The notes beneath the pieces are model-generated. The model saw nothing but the letters and a program-made list of their open reading frames with translations, was not told the origin of the DNA and did not search any database. From Leptospira neocaledonica (GTDB taxonomy: Bacteria; Spirochaetota; Leptospiria; Leptospirales; Leptospiraceae): a DNA stretch of 64,000 bases. Each line of letters starts with the position of its first letter. Position 1 is the stretch's first letter. The stretch spans positions 248,001 to 312,000 of the forward strand of contig NZ_NPEA01000002.1 of assembly GCF_002812205.1 (NCBI RefSeq), read 5' to 3'. A program made the position numbers and the translations under genes. Of this stretch, positions 56,556 to 64,000 are shown piece by piece.

Positions 56556-57083
56556 TTAATCTTGGATCAATCTTTCTATAGTTTTCTCGGACAGCTGCTT
56601 CATCTGAATATCTTTGCCGGAAAGGTTTTCGATCGATTTCCGGAAATTTTCAGGGTTCTTAAGCATTCCGACGGAGAGCACGTTCTCGGATTCCACTTCG
56701 TATTTGCGGATAGAATCCATTAGTTGGTCCTTCTTTACTTGGACCTGTTCTCTCAATTGGTTTAGATCCTGATTTGGATTTTCTACCAATTCTCTGAACA
56801 AAGGAGTTTCTCCAAAAAGAACATTGATCAGTTCCTCTTTAGGTGTACTCTTAGCTTCGCTCAATACTCCGAGTTTCATTTGTTCTTTAGAAAGTTGTTC
56901 TTGGAGATTCCCCAAGGTTTCTTGAACTTTCAAGTATCTAGAAGTCAAGCTGCTAGAAAACTCGGTTTTGTCGGCTGCGTTCTGGGCTTCCGAGGGCACT
57001 CCCGTTCTTCCTGGAACGGAAGATCTCTTGTCGCGGAGAAGTTTCTCTGCTGATGAGACTAGATTCGTAAGTTGAACGTCCAT
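56556..57083 (-). CDS. Coiled-coil cytoplasmic protein, unknown
   Basis: A 175-residue helical protein. The ATG at 57083 has AAAGGAGGGT nine bases upstream, so the frame's extension to 57152 is rejected. Heptads run through YLKVQETLGNLQEQLSKEQMKLG and LNQLREQVQVKKDQLMDSIR. No signal peptide; a chaperone- or flagellar-type coiled coil is possible but not claimed. Its 5' leader contains a strong stem-loop. Confidence 0.7.
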   Translation of the reverse strand: MDVQLTNLVSSAEKLLRDKRSSVPGRTGVPSEAQNAADKTEFSSSLTSRYLKVQETLGNLQEQLSKEQMKLGVLSEAKSTPKEELINVLFGETPLFRELVENPNQDLNQLREQVQVKKDQLMDSIRKYEVESENVLSVGMLKNPENFRKSIENLSGKDIQMKQLSEKTIERLIQD

Positions 57084-57116
57084 GTTCTTTACCCTCCTTT
57101 CGGTGTAATCCTGCGA

Positions 57117-57162
57117 TCTCTGGAAAATCGGTAGATAAACCCGATTCTTCATTTTCCAGAGA
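57117..57162 (-). promoter_or_regulatory. Stem-loop in the leader of the coiled-coil gene
   Basis: TCTCTGGAAAAT (57117-57128) and its exact complement (57151-57162) form 12 pairs, with an inner CGG/CCG pairing. It lies 34 bases upstream of the ATG. The rest of the gap to 57450 has only a promoter-like site at 57357. Confidence 0.55.
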
Positions 57163-57356
57163 GTTTATGTCGCATGTAAGCGGTTACTCCCTAGGCATAT
57201 CTGTACTAAGTATCGGACAAACTTTAGAGAACCAATGAATTTTTTTTCAAAATATTCAGTTTTTTCATAAAAAAATCCGAATAGGTAAGTTGGGCTCTTT
57301 CTTATTAAAACGGCCTGTTTGCCTTCTTCCCTTCTATTCTAACTGTTTTGGAAACG

Positions 57357-57385
57357 TTGACATTCCCAATATGAAATAAATTATT
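57357..57385 (+). promoter_or_regulatory. Candidate promoter of the exported protein gene at 57451
   Basis: A perfect TTGACA at 57357-57362 and ATTATT at 57380-57385 with 17 bases between. The -10 match is weak. Confidence 0.4.
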
Positions 57386-57450
57386 CACAATTTGTCTCGA
57401 AGAAGGTTTTTCGGGATAAAAATTGAATAGGTTTCACATGGAGTTGAACG

Positions 57451-57975
57451 ATGAAAAAAAGAACCGATATCTTCAAGGCGGTATCCATCTTTGCCTTGTA
57501 TTTAAGTTTATTTTCGACTGGGGTGTTTGCAGAAGAAGATGAACATTATATCCAACCGGACGACTATTTTGTTTCGAGAGAAGAATATAACGACCAGACT
57601 TATATTAACGTATATATCGCTAAGGAAATGACTCCTGCCTCTCCTACCAAAACAAAAGGGGAAGGAGAATTTTTGCAAGTGACTGACGGTAAGAAGTATT
57701 GGACCAAAAACTTTTATATGACCCGACTTGCTACGGACAAGGACTTAAAACTGGGAGTAAAAGTAATCATGTTCGATATGGGAACAGAAGATGGATATAG
57801 AGCTCCTGAATCCAAGGAAGAAGCTAGAACCGGAAGTTGGTTTATGGCAAAAATTACGGATACTTCCGATCTGTTCAAAGGGATCGTTACTGTTTCCGGA
57901 GGATATAAGATTCAAAAGAATAATATAAGAGTGATTGTTCCTAAAGCGACCGTTACACCTAAAGGTGGAAAATAA
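57451..57975 (+). CDS. Hypothetical exported protein
   Basis: A 174-residue protein with a signal peptide (IFALYLSLFSTGVFA, cleavage likely after VFA). The body is polar with beta-type segments (DQTYINVYIAKEMTP, KYWTKNFYMTRLAT). No domain recognised. It is monocistronic, with a likely promoter 90 bases upstream and a strong terminator behind. The ATG is preceded by GGAGTTGAACG. Confidence 0.7.
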   Translation: MKKRTDIFKAVSIFALYLSLFSTGVFAEEDEHYIQPDDYFVSREEYNDQTYINVYIAKEMTPASPTKTKGEGEFLQVTDGKKYWTKNFYMTRLATDKDLKLGVKVIMFDMGTEDGYRAPESKEEARTGSWFMAKITDTSDLFKGIVTVSGGYKIQKNNIRVIVPKATVTPKGGK

Positions 57976-58015
57976 TATTAAAAAAACAGAATTCTCTTTT
58001 TTGTAAGATTATTCA

Positions 58016-58041
58016 AAAAGCCTCCGAGTTCGGGGGCTTTT
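58016..58041. terminator. Bidirectional Rho-independent terminator
   Basis: AAAAGCCTCCG-AGTT-CGGGGGCTTTT: 11 pairs (one G-U) flanked by A and T runs, so it can terminate both the exported-protein gene and the convergent LptF/G gene. Confidence 0.85.
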
Positions 58042-58051
58042 CTATTTGAGG

Positions 58052-59212
58052 TTAGGCTTTTAGACTTTTATAAACTACGTACAGTCCGGACAAAAAGAGC
58101 ATTGGAGTGATCCAACTTGCGACCCATATAGGGATAACCTCGTTTTCTCCCAATGATTTGAAAGAAGGGTCCATGATCATATACAGAAGGGCCACACCGA
58201 TACTTACTCCCAAAGAAGAAACGATCGCCATTCTTTTGGTAAAAAATCCACTGGCGCACCCAACCAGGGTTAATACTACGATGAGTAAAGGTTCCGCAAA
58301 CAATGTATGTTTTGCTATATCCACATCTCCGTAAGACAATCCTTTTCGGATCCGGTTCTCTTTTTCTTCGGAAAGTTCGAAGAAGTTCATCTCTTCTACA
58401 GAACCTTTTAATTTTTTAAAATATTCGGGTTTTTCAGGAAGAGTGTATTCCTTCTCCGCAAATTTTTGTACGGAGACTACTTGCAAATCGTCGTCAAACT
58501 TGGTTTCTTCTACACCTTTTAAGATCCAAACTCCTTTTTGGTAATCGAACTTTGCTTTTTGGGCCACCAAAAGATAATCAGGAGTTTGTTCCCGGGTTAG
58601 GCAGATATAATTGAATCCACCTTTGATCTCTTCTTCTTTAGTATCGTAATAATAAATATAATAAAAACCTTCTTGGCCTTTGAAATGTTTTTGGTAGACC
58701 ACTCCGACTAAGGTGTTTTGGTCACCTTCTTTCAACATTTTATGTTCTTCGTTGGCTCTTGCGTTTAAGGGAGCCACAACCGTTTGTTTTAAGAAGAAGG
58801 CTGCAAACCAAAGTACACAACTGAATGCCACTATCGGAGTCACTATTCTTCTGAAAGAGATCCCAGCAGCCATCATCGCCACCAATTCTTTGTTTGCCGA
58901 GAATTGTCCTACGGTGAAAGAAACGGAGAAGAGTATGGCGATGTTCATGATGTATTGGATGAGCATCTGAGGAAGCCGGAATAGGATAAAAAGCCAGCCG
59001 TGTATCTTTCCTCCTTTGGAGGAAGCCATGTCCCCCTTGATATCGCTATACGAAGACATAAGGGCCAAAAATCCCAAAGTGACAAGGGCCCCGATAAATA
59101 TTTTTACAAACTCGAAGAATACATACTTATCCAAGATTTTAGGAGGGAAAAATTCCTCCTTTATTCTGCGGATCCATTCTTTGGGACGGATTTCGGGAAG
59201 ACTGAATTGCAT
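58052..59212 (-). CDS. LptF/LptG family lipopolysaccharide export permease
   Basis: A 386-residue YjgP/YjgQ family protein: inner-membrane permease that with LptB extracts LPS. Three N-terminal helices (FFEFVKIFIGALVTLGFLAL at start), a ~150-residue periplasmic beta-jellyroll, then three helices at the C-terminus (LLIVVLTLVGCASGFF). LptF and LptG cannot be told apart by eye. The second permease gene is not in the window. Confidence 0.9.
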   Translation of the reverse strand: MQFSLPEIRPKEWIRRIKEEFFPPKILDKYVFFEFVKIFIGALVTLGFLALMSSYSDIKGDMASSKGGKIHGWLFILFRLPQMLIQYIMNIAILFSVSFTVGQFSANKELVAMMAAGISFRRIVTPIVAFSCVLWFAAFFLKQTVVAPLNARANEEHKMLKEGDQNTLVGVVYQKHFKGQEGFYYIYYYDTKEEEIKGGFNYICLTREQTPDYLLVAQKAKFDYQKGVWILKGVEETKFDDDLQVVSVQKFAEKEYTLPEKPEYFKKLKGSVEEMNFFELSEEKENRIRKGLSYGDVDIAKHTLFAEPLLIVVLTLVGCASGFFTKRMAIVSSLGVSIGVALLYMIMDPSFKSLGENEVIPIWVASWITPMLFLSGLYVVYKSLKA

Positions 59213-59315
59213 TCCGAGTCCATTTTCAAAAGGCCGAGCGATTCCTACGAACCATTTATTTGGGTTGACGATCTTGGCTCCCGAGAGAAGATTCCTCGGT
59301 TACCAGGAGGAGATC

Positions 59316-59789
59316 ATGAAAAAAAGCGCCATTTCGCTCGCAATACTCGCCACTCTTATTTTTACAGTTTCGGTTTCTGCCGAAAAAAGTACGGAAGATC
59401 ATATTAAGGCACTCTCCAGCGGATCCGATCAGGAAAAAATCGAAGCTTCCCTTTATTTGGGAGATAAAAAAGAAAAGTCCGCAGTCCCGGAATTGATCAA
59501 TCTTCTGAACCGTTCCAATGATCCTAAAATTGCAGTTCCTGCAGGAATAGCTTTGGGTCAAATCGGAGAAGCGGGTGATTCCACTATCGCTTTGAAAAAC
59601 AAAGTGATCAGCTCTGATAACGGGGATATCGTTTATACTGCTCTTGTTTCTATCCTGAACATCGTGATCAAAAATGAGAAGGCGGAAGACGCTGCGAAAG
59701 AAGCTCTTGAATTTGCGGATAAAAACCGTAGATCCGACGAGTTTGTTTCCGATTTCTTGAACGTTCTTACTAAAAAACTGAAGGGTTAA
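59316..59789 (+). CDS. Exported HEAT-repeat protein
   Basis: A 157-residue protein. The ATG at 59316 follows AGGAGGAGATC; the longer open frame to 59016 lies opposite the LptF/G gene and is ignored. Signal peptide (ISLAILATLIFTVSVSA) then HEAT-type hairpins (EKSAVPELINLLNRSNDPKI, AVPAGIALGQIGEAGD). Such repeats bind proteins. It lies 11 bases before the MoeB/ThiF-like gene. Confidence 0.8.
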   Translation: MKKSAISLAILATLIFTVSVSAEKSTEDHIKALSSGSDQEKIEASLYLGDKKEKSAVPELINLLNRSNDPKIAVPAGIALGQIGEAGDSTIALKNKVISSDNGDIVYTALVSILNIVIKNEKAEDAAKEALEFADKNRRSDEFVSDFLNVLTKKLKG

Positions 59790-59800
59790 TTTTCTTTCGG

Positions 59801-60562
59801 ATGTTGAGTCCGGAAGAACTGAGCCGCTATTCTAGGAATATTCTTCTAAACGAAGTTAAGCGTGCAGGTCAGGAAAAACTCAAAAATTCCGTAGTTACGG
59901 TAATTGGAGCCGGGGGTCTTGGATCTCCGGCTTTGTTATATTTAGGGGCTGCCGGAGTGGGAAGTATTCGGATCATAGACTCCGATATCCTAGATACTAC
60001 CAACCTACAAAGACAAATCATATTCAAACATTCTGATATAGGAAGATTCAAGTCGGAAGCTTCTTCCGAAAACCTTAGATCTTTAAATCCTTATATAAGG
60101 GTAGAAGGTATACAGGCCAGGCTTACTACAGAGAATGCAAAAGAATTACTCAAAGGATCCGATCTGGTTTTAGAAGGTTCCGATAATTTCGACACCAAGT
60201 TTTTGACTAATGATATATGTGTAGAAGAGAGAATCCCTTTTATCACCGCAGGTGTACTTCGTTTTGAAGGAATGGTGATGGGAGTTCGTCCCGGAATGGA
60301 TGCATGCTTTAGATGTGTTTATGAAAATCCTCCACCCCCGGAACATGTACCTTCTTGCGCAGATGCGGGAGTCATAGGTAGTATGGCGGGAATGATCGGT
60401 ACCATTCAGGTCACGGAAAGTATCCAATTTTTATTAAATGATTCCGAAAGAGATTCAGGTTTATTCGGTAGAATTTTACAAGTAGATTCCAGGTCTATGG
60501 AGTTTAGGACTATCTCTGCTGTCAGACGTAAGGATTGTATTGTTTGCGGCGCACTTCACTGA
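59801..60562 (+). CDS. MoeB/ThiF-family adenylyltransferase (E1-like)
   Basis: Adenylates the C-terminus of a small sulfur-carrier protein for molybdopterin or thiamine synthesis. GAGGLGSPALLYLGAAGVG near residue 36 is the nucleotide loop; DNFDTKFLTND, the zinc pairs CFRC and CIVC, and the PSCADAG segment fit MoeB/ThiF. 253 residues. No other cofactor gene is near, so MoeB versus ThiF is undecided. It overlaps the convergent barrel gene by seven bases. Confidence 0.92.
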   Translation: MLSPEELSRYSRNILLNEVKRAGQEKLKNSVVTVIGAGGLGSPALLYLGAAGVGSIRIIDSDILDTTNLQRQIIFKHSDIGRFKSEASSENLRSLNPYIRVEGIQARLTTENAKELLKGSDLVLEGSDNFDTKFLTNDICVEERIPFITAGVLRFEGMVMGVRPGMDACFRCVYENPPPPEHVPSCADAGVIGSMAGMIGTIQVTESIQFLLNDSERDSGLFGRILQVDSRSMEFRTISAVRRKDCIVCGALH

Positions 60563-61887
60563 GTTTCTTTTTTAGATAAGTCTAAAGAATATCCAGCTCC
60601 GATATAAATCGCCTTTGCAACGGAATTTCCTGCAAGCCCTTGGGTTAAAGATTGGATTAATTCCGTAGTTACATAAGCTCCTAAAGGGCTGCCGCCTAAA
60701 TCTAAATCTCCTCCAAAATGTTCCATCTTATAAGTAAGTTTAGAATATTGGAAACCTGTCCAAAAGAAGACTGAATCTTTCCAATGGTATATCAACTTTC
60801 CTGAAATAGATTGGGAGTTTACTTTCCATTGGTTATTCAACGCTGCTCTTTCTTCGAAAAAACTTCCTACAAGGTAAGCGATCTGGTCTCGTGTATAGAT
60901 TGAATTTCCATGTAAGAATTGTTTTTGGAATTCCCATCTGGTCTCCCATTTTTCCTTCCATTTATATTCTAAGGCCGCCCCAACGGAAGGTCCGCTCAAA
61001 TAATCACTAAAACTAGTTCCATACTTTATAGTCCAATCCACCGCATCAGTATTTGCAGGATTTTTTGGAGAAAGTTCGTAAGTAGAATCATCTTTTCCTT
61101 TTTGCCATACTTTATAATAACCTAATATAGGCCTGATTTCTAATCCGGATTTAGAATATGCTGTGTAGGAAATTTGAGCATTTATTTGTTTATAGCTGAT
61201 TGTATGATAGGGAACGCCCGGTGTAAATGCTGCTTGGGTAACTGTTGTTGATCCAGAAAGATCCGGGTATACAATAGTACCGAAATTATTCACCGATTCT
61301 AAAGAGTTTAGGTGAGATCCGCCGAGTTCCGCGATAACACGTTTCCAAGTATATCTTAGGTTTATAGTTTTTGCATCTGAATCTTTTCGATCCGGAGAAT
61401 TATAAAAAAATCCACCATTGCCACCTAAAATCGAACCATATTGTTCCACATTTCTATGAAAATTTGCGACCTGGCTTTCGTAGCTGCTTCTTCCTATACC
61501 TCCTAAAATTTCGAAACTATGGCGATCTGAAAGAATAGATTTAGTTTTTTGTTCAGTAACTTTGGCTTCTTTTACTTTTTTGAGATTTTCCTCTTCTTCT
61601 ACTTTTAATTTTGCCTCGAGCACTGGATCGGGCTTTTCGATCTTTTCCTGTTTGGGAGGTTCCTTTGTTTCAGGATTTTTGAACGTAATTCTGCGGATCG
61701 CGGATTTTAGTATTTCTTCTTCCTTTCCGTCAGCACTTCTGAATCTTATTTTGAATGCACTTTGATGGAGTACTTCTCCTTTCAAGATTCGCCCATCTTT
61801 CATGTAAACATATTGGATTTCGGCGAAAATATTTATTGGAATGAGTACAAGTAAGGTCAAAACGAAAATTCGTTTCAGATAAAACAT
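60556..61887 (-). CDS. Outer-membrane barrel family protein, paralogue 1
   Basis: A 443-residue exported protein: signal peptide (FVLTLLVLIPINIFA), a small beta domain of ~45 residues (YVYMKDGRILKGEVLHQSAFKI), a charged coiled-coil-like linker (~70-115), then ~320 residues of aromatic-alternating strands consistent with an outer-membrane beta barrel and a final GYSLDLS. The same layout recurs in the next gene. Not a family I can name. It is separated from paralogue 2 by 20 bases. Confidence 0.75.
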   Translation of the reverse strand: MFYLKRIFVLTLLVLIPINIFAEIQYVYMKDGRILKGEVLHQSAFKIRFRSADGKEEEILKSAIRRITFKNPETKEPPKQEKIEKPDPVLEAKLKVEEEENLKKVKEAKVTEQKTKSILSDRHSFEILGGIGRSSYESQVANFHRNVEQYGSILGGNGGFFYNSPDRKDSDAKTINLRYTWKRVIAELGGSHLNSLESVNNFGTIVYPDLSGSTTVTQAAFTPGVPYHTISYKQINAQISYTAYSKSGLEIRPILGYYKVWQKGKDDSTYELSPKNPANTDAVDWTIKYGTSFSDYLSGPSVGAALEYKWKEKWETRWEFQKQFLHGNSIYTRDQIAYLVGSFFEERAALNNQWKVNSQSISGKLIYHWKDSVFFWTGFQYSKLTYKMEHFGGDLDLGGSPLGAYVTTELIQSLTQGLAGNSVAKAIYIGAGYSLDLSKKETQ

Positions 61888-61907
61888 ATCAGAATGTTTA
61901 GACGTGT

Positions 61908-63233
61908 TTATTTGTTAAAGTCGTACGAGTAGGTAGCACCAATTTGGATCGTAGTGGCTTTTGTTTCTTTGAGTGCGCCGGGACCGATGAGAGATTCGAA
62001 TAATAATTTTCCTAGTATGTAACTTTGTGGATCTACTCCTGAATCCTCATTGCCCACGCTCAACGCGGTTTCAGACATTGTATAAGTCCAGCTCATACTA
62101 TTTAACCCCATCCAGAAGCTTACTCCGTATTTCCAAGGGTATAAAAATTTCAAATCTATGATCGCTCCTTTTGCGACCCATTTATTGTATACGTCTATAG
62201 TTTCAGCTTGGGTTTGGGCGCTTACGGGAGCATAGGCATTCAGTTGTCGATCGTAAGTTCCGAATCCTTTCATTTGTAAAATATGTAATCCTGTGCGGAT
62301 CTCGAATTTTTCAAATTTTATATCGTATTGGATTCCGTAGGAAAAACCTTTTAAACCTTCTGCAACGGAAGTAGGATCGGTTCCGAAATATTGATCGTTA
62401 AACAAAGGAGCCACTCCCGCTCCGAATACTAACGAATTTGAATTATCCGTCTTTGTCCAAAATTGGTGATAACCGATTACTGGACGGACATCGTATTTAG
62501 GATGAGGAAATACTGAATACGAAAAATTTCCATAAACATGTTTCATGGAAACATCGTAGTTACCGTGAATTAATTTCGGGAAGGTTCCGCTGCTCGGACC
62601 ATCTACTCCGATAATACTTTGGGTCGCAGAAGATGTTATGGAACTTGCACCTAATTCTCCTACGAATCGATTCAAAGAGTATCTAACTTCGAAAGAGGTT
62701 GCCTTTCCGCTTTTAGGTTTTGGTTCTATCGGGTATTCGAATTTACCACTGTCTTGGCCAAGGGAGCTTCCGATTGCGACCACAGTGTCGTAATAATTTG
62801 CACCTTGGAAGTTTACCGTTCCGGATCCTGTTCCTAAAAATATATCTATACGATTTCTTTTTGCTTCTTCGATCTGTTTTTTTCTTCTTTCTGCTTTCTC
62901 GTCTAAGATGGCTTGTTTTTTGGAATCTTCTTCTTGTTTTGCAATTTCTTCCGGACTAGGTGCGGGAGGTTCCGCAGGAGTTTTGTCTTTAGGTTCCGGG
63001 GTCTTGGCTTCTTTAAATGCGACCCTTTTGATATCTTGTTTTGCGATTTCTTTCGTGGAACCATCAGGTAATTTGATCACCATTTTGAATGCAGTTTGGG
63101 AAATAATTTCCGCGGTGATTACTCTACCGTCCTTCATGTAGATGACCTGATCGTTTGGATGTATAGAAGTTAGGGAGAAGATCATACATCCGAAGAAGAT
63201 TGCCGCTCTTATTTTATTTTTCAGTCTTCGCAT
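61908..63233 (-). CDS. Outer-membrane barrel family protein, paralogue 2
   Basis: A 441-residue protein, same order as paralogue 1: signal peptide, a small domain (VIYMKDGRVITAEIISQTAFK), charged Lys/Glu linker (EKAERRKKQIEEAKR), and a barrel. The ATG at 63233 gives a normal signal peptide; the frame is open to 63314. The end GATYSYDFNK is barrel-like. The tandem arrangement points to gene duplication. Function unknown; adhesin, porin or LPS-related roles are possible. Confidence 0.75.
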   Translation of the reverse strand: MRRLKNKIRAAIFFGCMIFSLTSIHPNDQVIYMKDGRVITAEIISQTAFKMVIKLPDGSTKEIAKQDIKRVAFKEAKTPEPKDKTPAEPPAPSPEEIAKQEEDSKKQAILDEKAERRKKQIEEAKRNRIDIFLGTGSGTVNFQGANYYDTVVAIGSSLGQDSGKFEYPIEPKPKSGKATSFEVRYSLNRFVGELGASSITSSATQSIIGVDGPSSGTFPKLIHGNYDVSMKHVYGNFSYSVFPHPKYDVRPVIGYHQFWTKTDNSNSLVFGAGVAPLFNDQYFGTDPTSVAEGLKGFSYGIQYDIKFEKFEIRTGLHILQMKGFGTYDRQLNAYAPVSAQTQAETIDVYNKWVAKGAIIDLKFLYPWKYGVSFWMGLNSMSWTYTMSETALSVGNEDSGVDPQSYILGKLLFESLIGPGALKETKATTIQIGATYSYDFNK

Positions 63234-63330
63234 TCCAGATCCGATCCCATTCAGTTTTGAATTCTGGGTAAGAATCCTTGGAATGAAAACAAGATTCAAG
63301 CAATAAATTGACATGCTAAAGAGCTAAGAC

Positions 63331-63347
63331 TTGTTATCTTATAACAA
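63331..63347. promoter_or_regulatory. TTGTTAT-CTT-ATAACAA dyad between paralogues 2 and 3
   Basis: Seven-base perfect arms around CTT, between the stop of the partial gene and the start region of paralogue 2. It may be an operator or weak terminator. Confidence 0.4.
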
Positions 63348-63375
63348 ATACTACAGCTAGTAAAAAGTACTTCGG

Positions 63376-64000
63376 TTAATAATTTTCCTCTGGCCCGAAG
63401 TTCAAGGTTTTGGAAACCCCGAATTGTATCGATGTCGCCCTACTTGTGGCATTCATGGTTTGGGCTAGGAGTCTCTGGCTGAAATTCCAGCTTGTGAGTT
63501 CAGATAAAGTGGGAGGATCATCGTCCAAAGAAAGTGTGATCGGGAAACTTCCGTCTTGCAGGGAGTATTTCCACTGATAAGAATCATATTTAATAAAAAA
63601 TCCGATTCCCATTTTCCAAAAATAGCTCAGCCTTATTGACGTATGGGTTCCTTTTGCCTTCCAATCAAAACTGTAATCTGCCGGTAACACAAATAAGGTG
63701 TAAGGTGGAGCTAAAAATATAGCAGTATAATCTTGGTGAATCGATTGGGAGCCTTTCAAAGTTAAAGATTCGAATTCTGGTCTTATTTCGAATTTGGATC
63801 CGAATAAATAGGCGAAGCCTAATCCAACGGAAGTCCCGCTCATACTTTCAGAGGCCTGGAAGTTGGATTTTCCGCCTACATTGCCAGCCTGAAATACTTG
63901 TGAATGAGAGTCCTTTGTCGTATTCCAAGTGCGAATATAACCTACACTCGGATACAGTTCAAAATTAGATTTTGAAAGTGCTGAATAAGATCCTTTAAAG
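63376..64000 (-). CDS. Outer-membrane barrel family protein, paralogue 3 (partial)
   Basis: The gene continues past the right edge; the frame is open from 63376 to the end, coding ~207 C-terminal residues. I translated the upstream part by hand: FELYPSVGYIRTWNTTKDSH corresponds to LEIRPILGYYKVWQKGKDDS in paralogue 1 and VRPVIGYHQFWTKTDNS in paralogue 2. The barrel strands and the last strand SIQFGVSKTLNFG are alike. The ATG at 63843 is internal. The N-terminal domain is outside the window. Confidence 0.75.
   Translation of the reverse strand, partial: FKGSYSALSKSNFELYPSVGYIRTWNTTKDSHSQVFQAGNVGGKSNFQASESMSGTSVGLGFAYLFGSKFEIRPEFESLTLKGSQSIHQDYTAIFLAPPYTLFVLPADYSFDWKAKGTHTSIRLSYFWKMGIGFFIKYDSYQWKYSLQDGSFPITLSLDDDPPTLSELTSWNFSQRLLAQTMNATSRATSIQFGVSKTLNFGPEENY

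Noticed and set aside
57084..57152. N-terminal extension of the coiled-coil protein
   Set aside because: The extension runs through the stem-loop, while a strong AGGAGG precedes the ATG at 57083.
59016..59315. Upstream extension of the HEAT-repeat protein
   Set aside because: It is antisense to the LptF/G gene; the signal peptide and AGGAGGAG support the start at 59316.

Overview
The window looks like chromosomal DNA of a Leptospira-type spirochaete. G+C is around 40% by eye. Many lipoproteins have loose spirochaetal lipoboxes, several gene families (phasin-related proteins, lipoprotein and barrel families) look familiar from Leptospira, and almost every metabolic gene is typical of the genus. 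The fairly high G+C hints at a saprophytic or low-virulence lineage, but that is a guess. There are about 63 convincing protein genes and one tRNA, with no rRNA, CRISPR array or intact insertion sequence.

Left part (1-24400): a divergent aminotransferase/MocR regulator pair leads into a DUF2804 and polyphosphate kinase 2 operon. Then come a phasin with PhaR-like operator boxes, a glycerophosphodiesterase, a small zinc-ribbon protein in an unusual AT-rich neighbourhood, and a double cyclic-nucleotide-domain regulator. These are followed by gmd, a MATE exporter, an adenosine-deaminase-like enzyme running into a TrkH/TrkA potassium uptake operon, an aldo/keto reductase with a gamma-glutamyltransferase, an MFS transporter, acylphosphatase, truncated haemoglobin and RppH.

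Middle part (24400-42000): a SET-domain protein, a MASE1 hybrid histidine kinase with no normal start codon for its first helix, and an alpha/beta hydrolase. A G+C-rich repeat lies next to a tyrosine-recombinase-like gene that has lost its catalytic residues. Next are a STAS protein, a glycosyltransferase, a thioesterase, a paraoxonase-like lipoprotein, a second phasin, a penicillin-recognising enzyme, tRNA-Pro(GGG), SixA, an ABC exporter, a GHKL-HDOD fusion and RsgA. The most interesting accessory element, an AT-rich two-gene cassette (39901-41891), sits between rsgA and ksgA. It encodes a three-Cys-motif Gp37/Gp68 (DUF5131) protein and its partner TcmP.

Right part (42000-64000): a long leftward series etfB-etfA-lolA-like-hypothetical-trpS-comEC-ksgA. 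To the right lie an isovaleryl-type acyl-CoA dehydrogenase, a lipoprotein/CapA pair, an Old Yellow Enzyme, an SH3-domain protein, an LptF/G permease, a HEAT-repeat protein, a MoeB/ThiF enzyme, and a tandem array of three outer-membrane-barrel paralogues running off the window edge.

Functional themes are fatty-acid and branched-chain oxidation (acyl-CoA dehydrogenase with ETF), storage-granule proteins (two phasins), potassium homeostasis, envelope biogenesis (LptF/G, LolA-like, gmd, glycosyltransferase, barrels), and signalling (cNMP, histidine kinase, STAS, HDOD).
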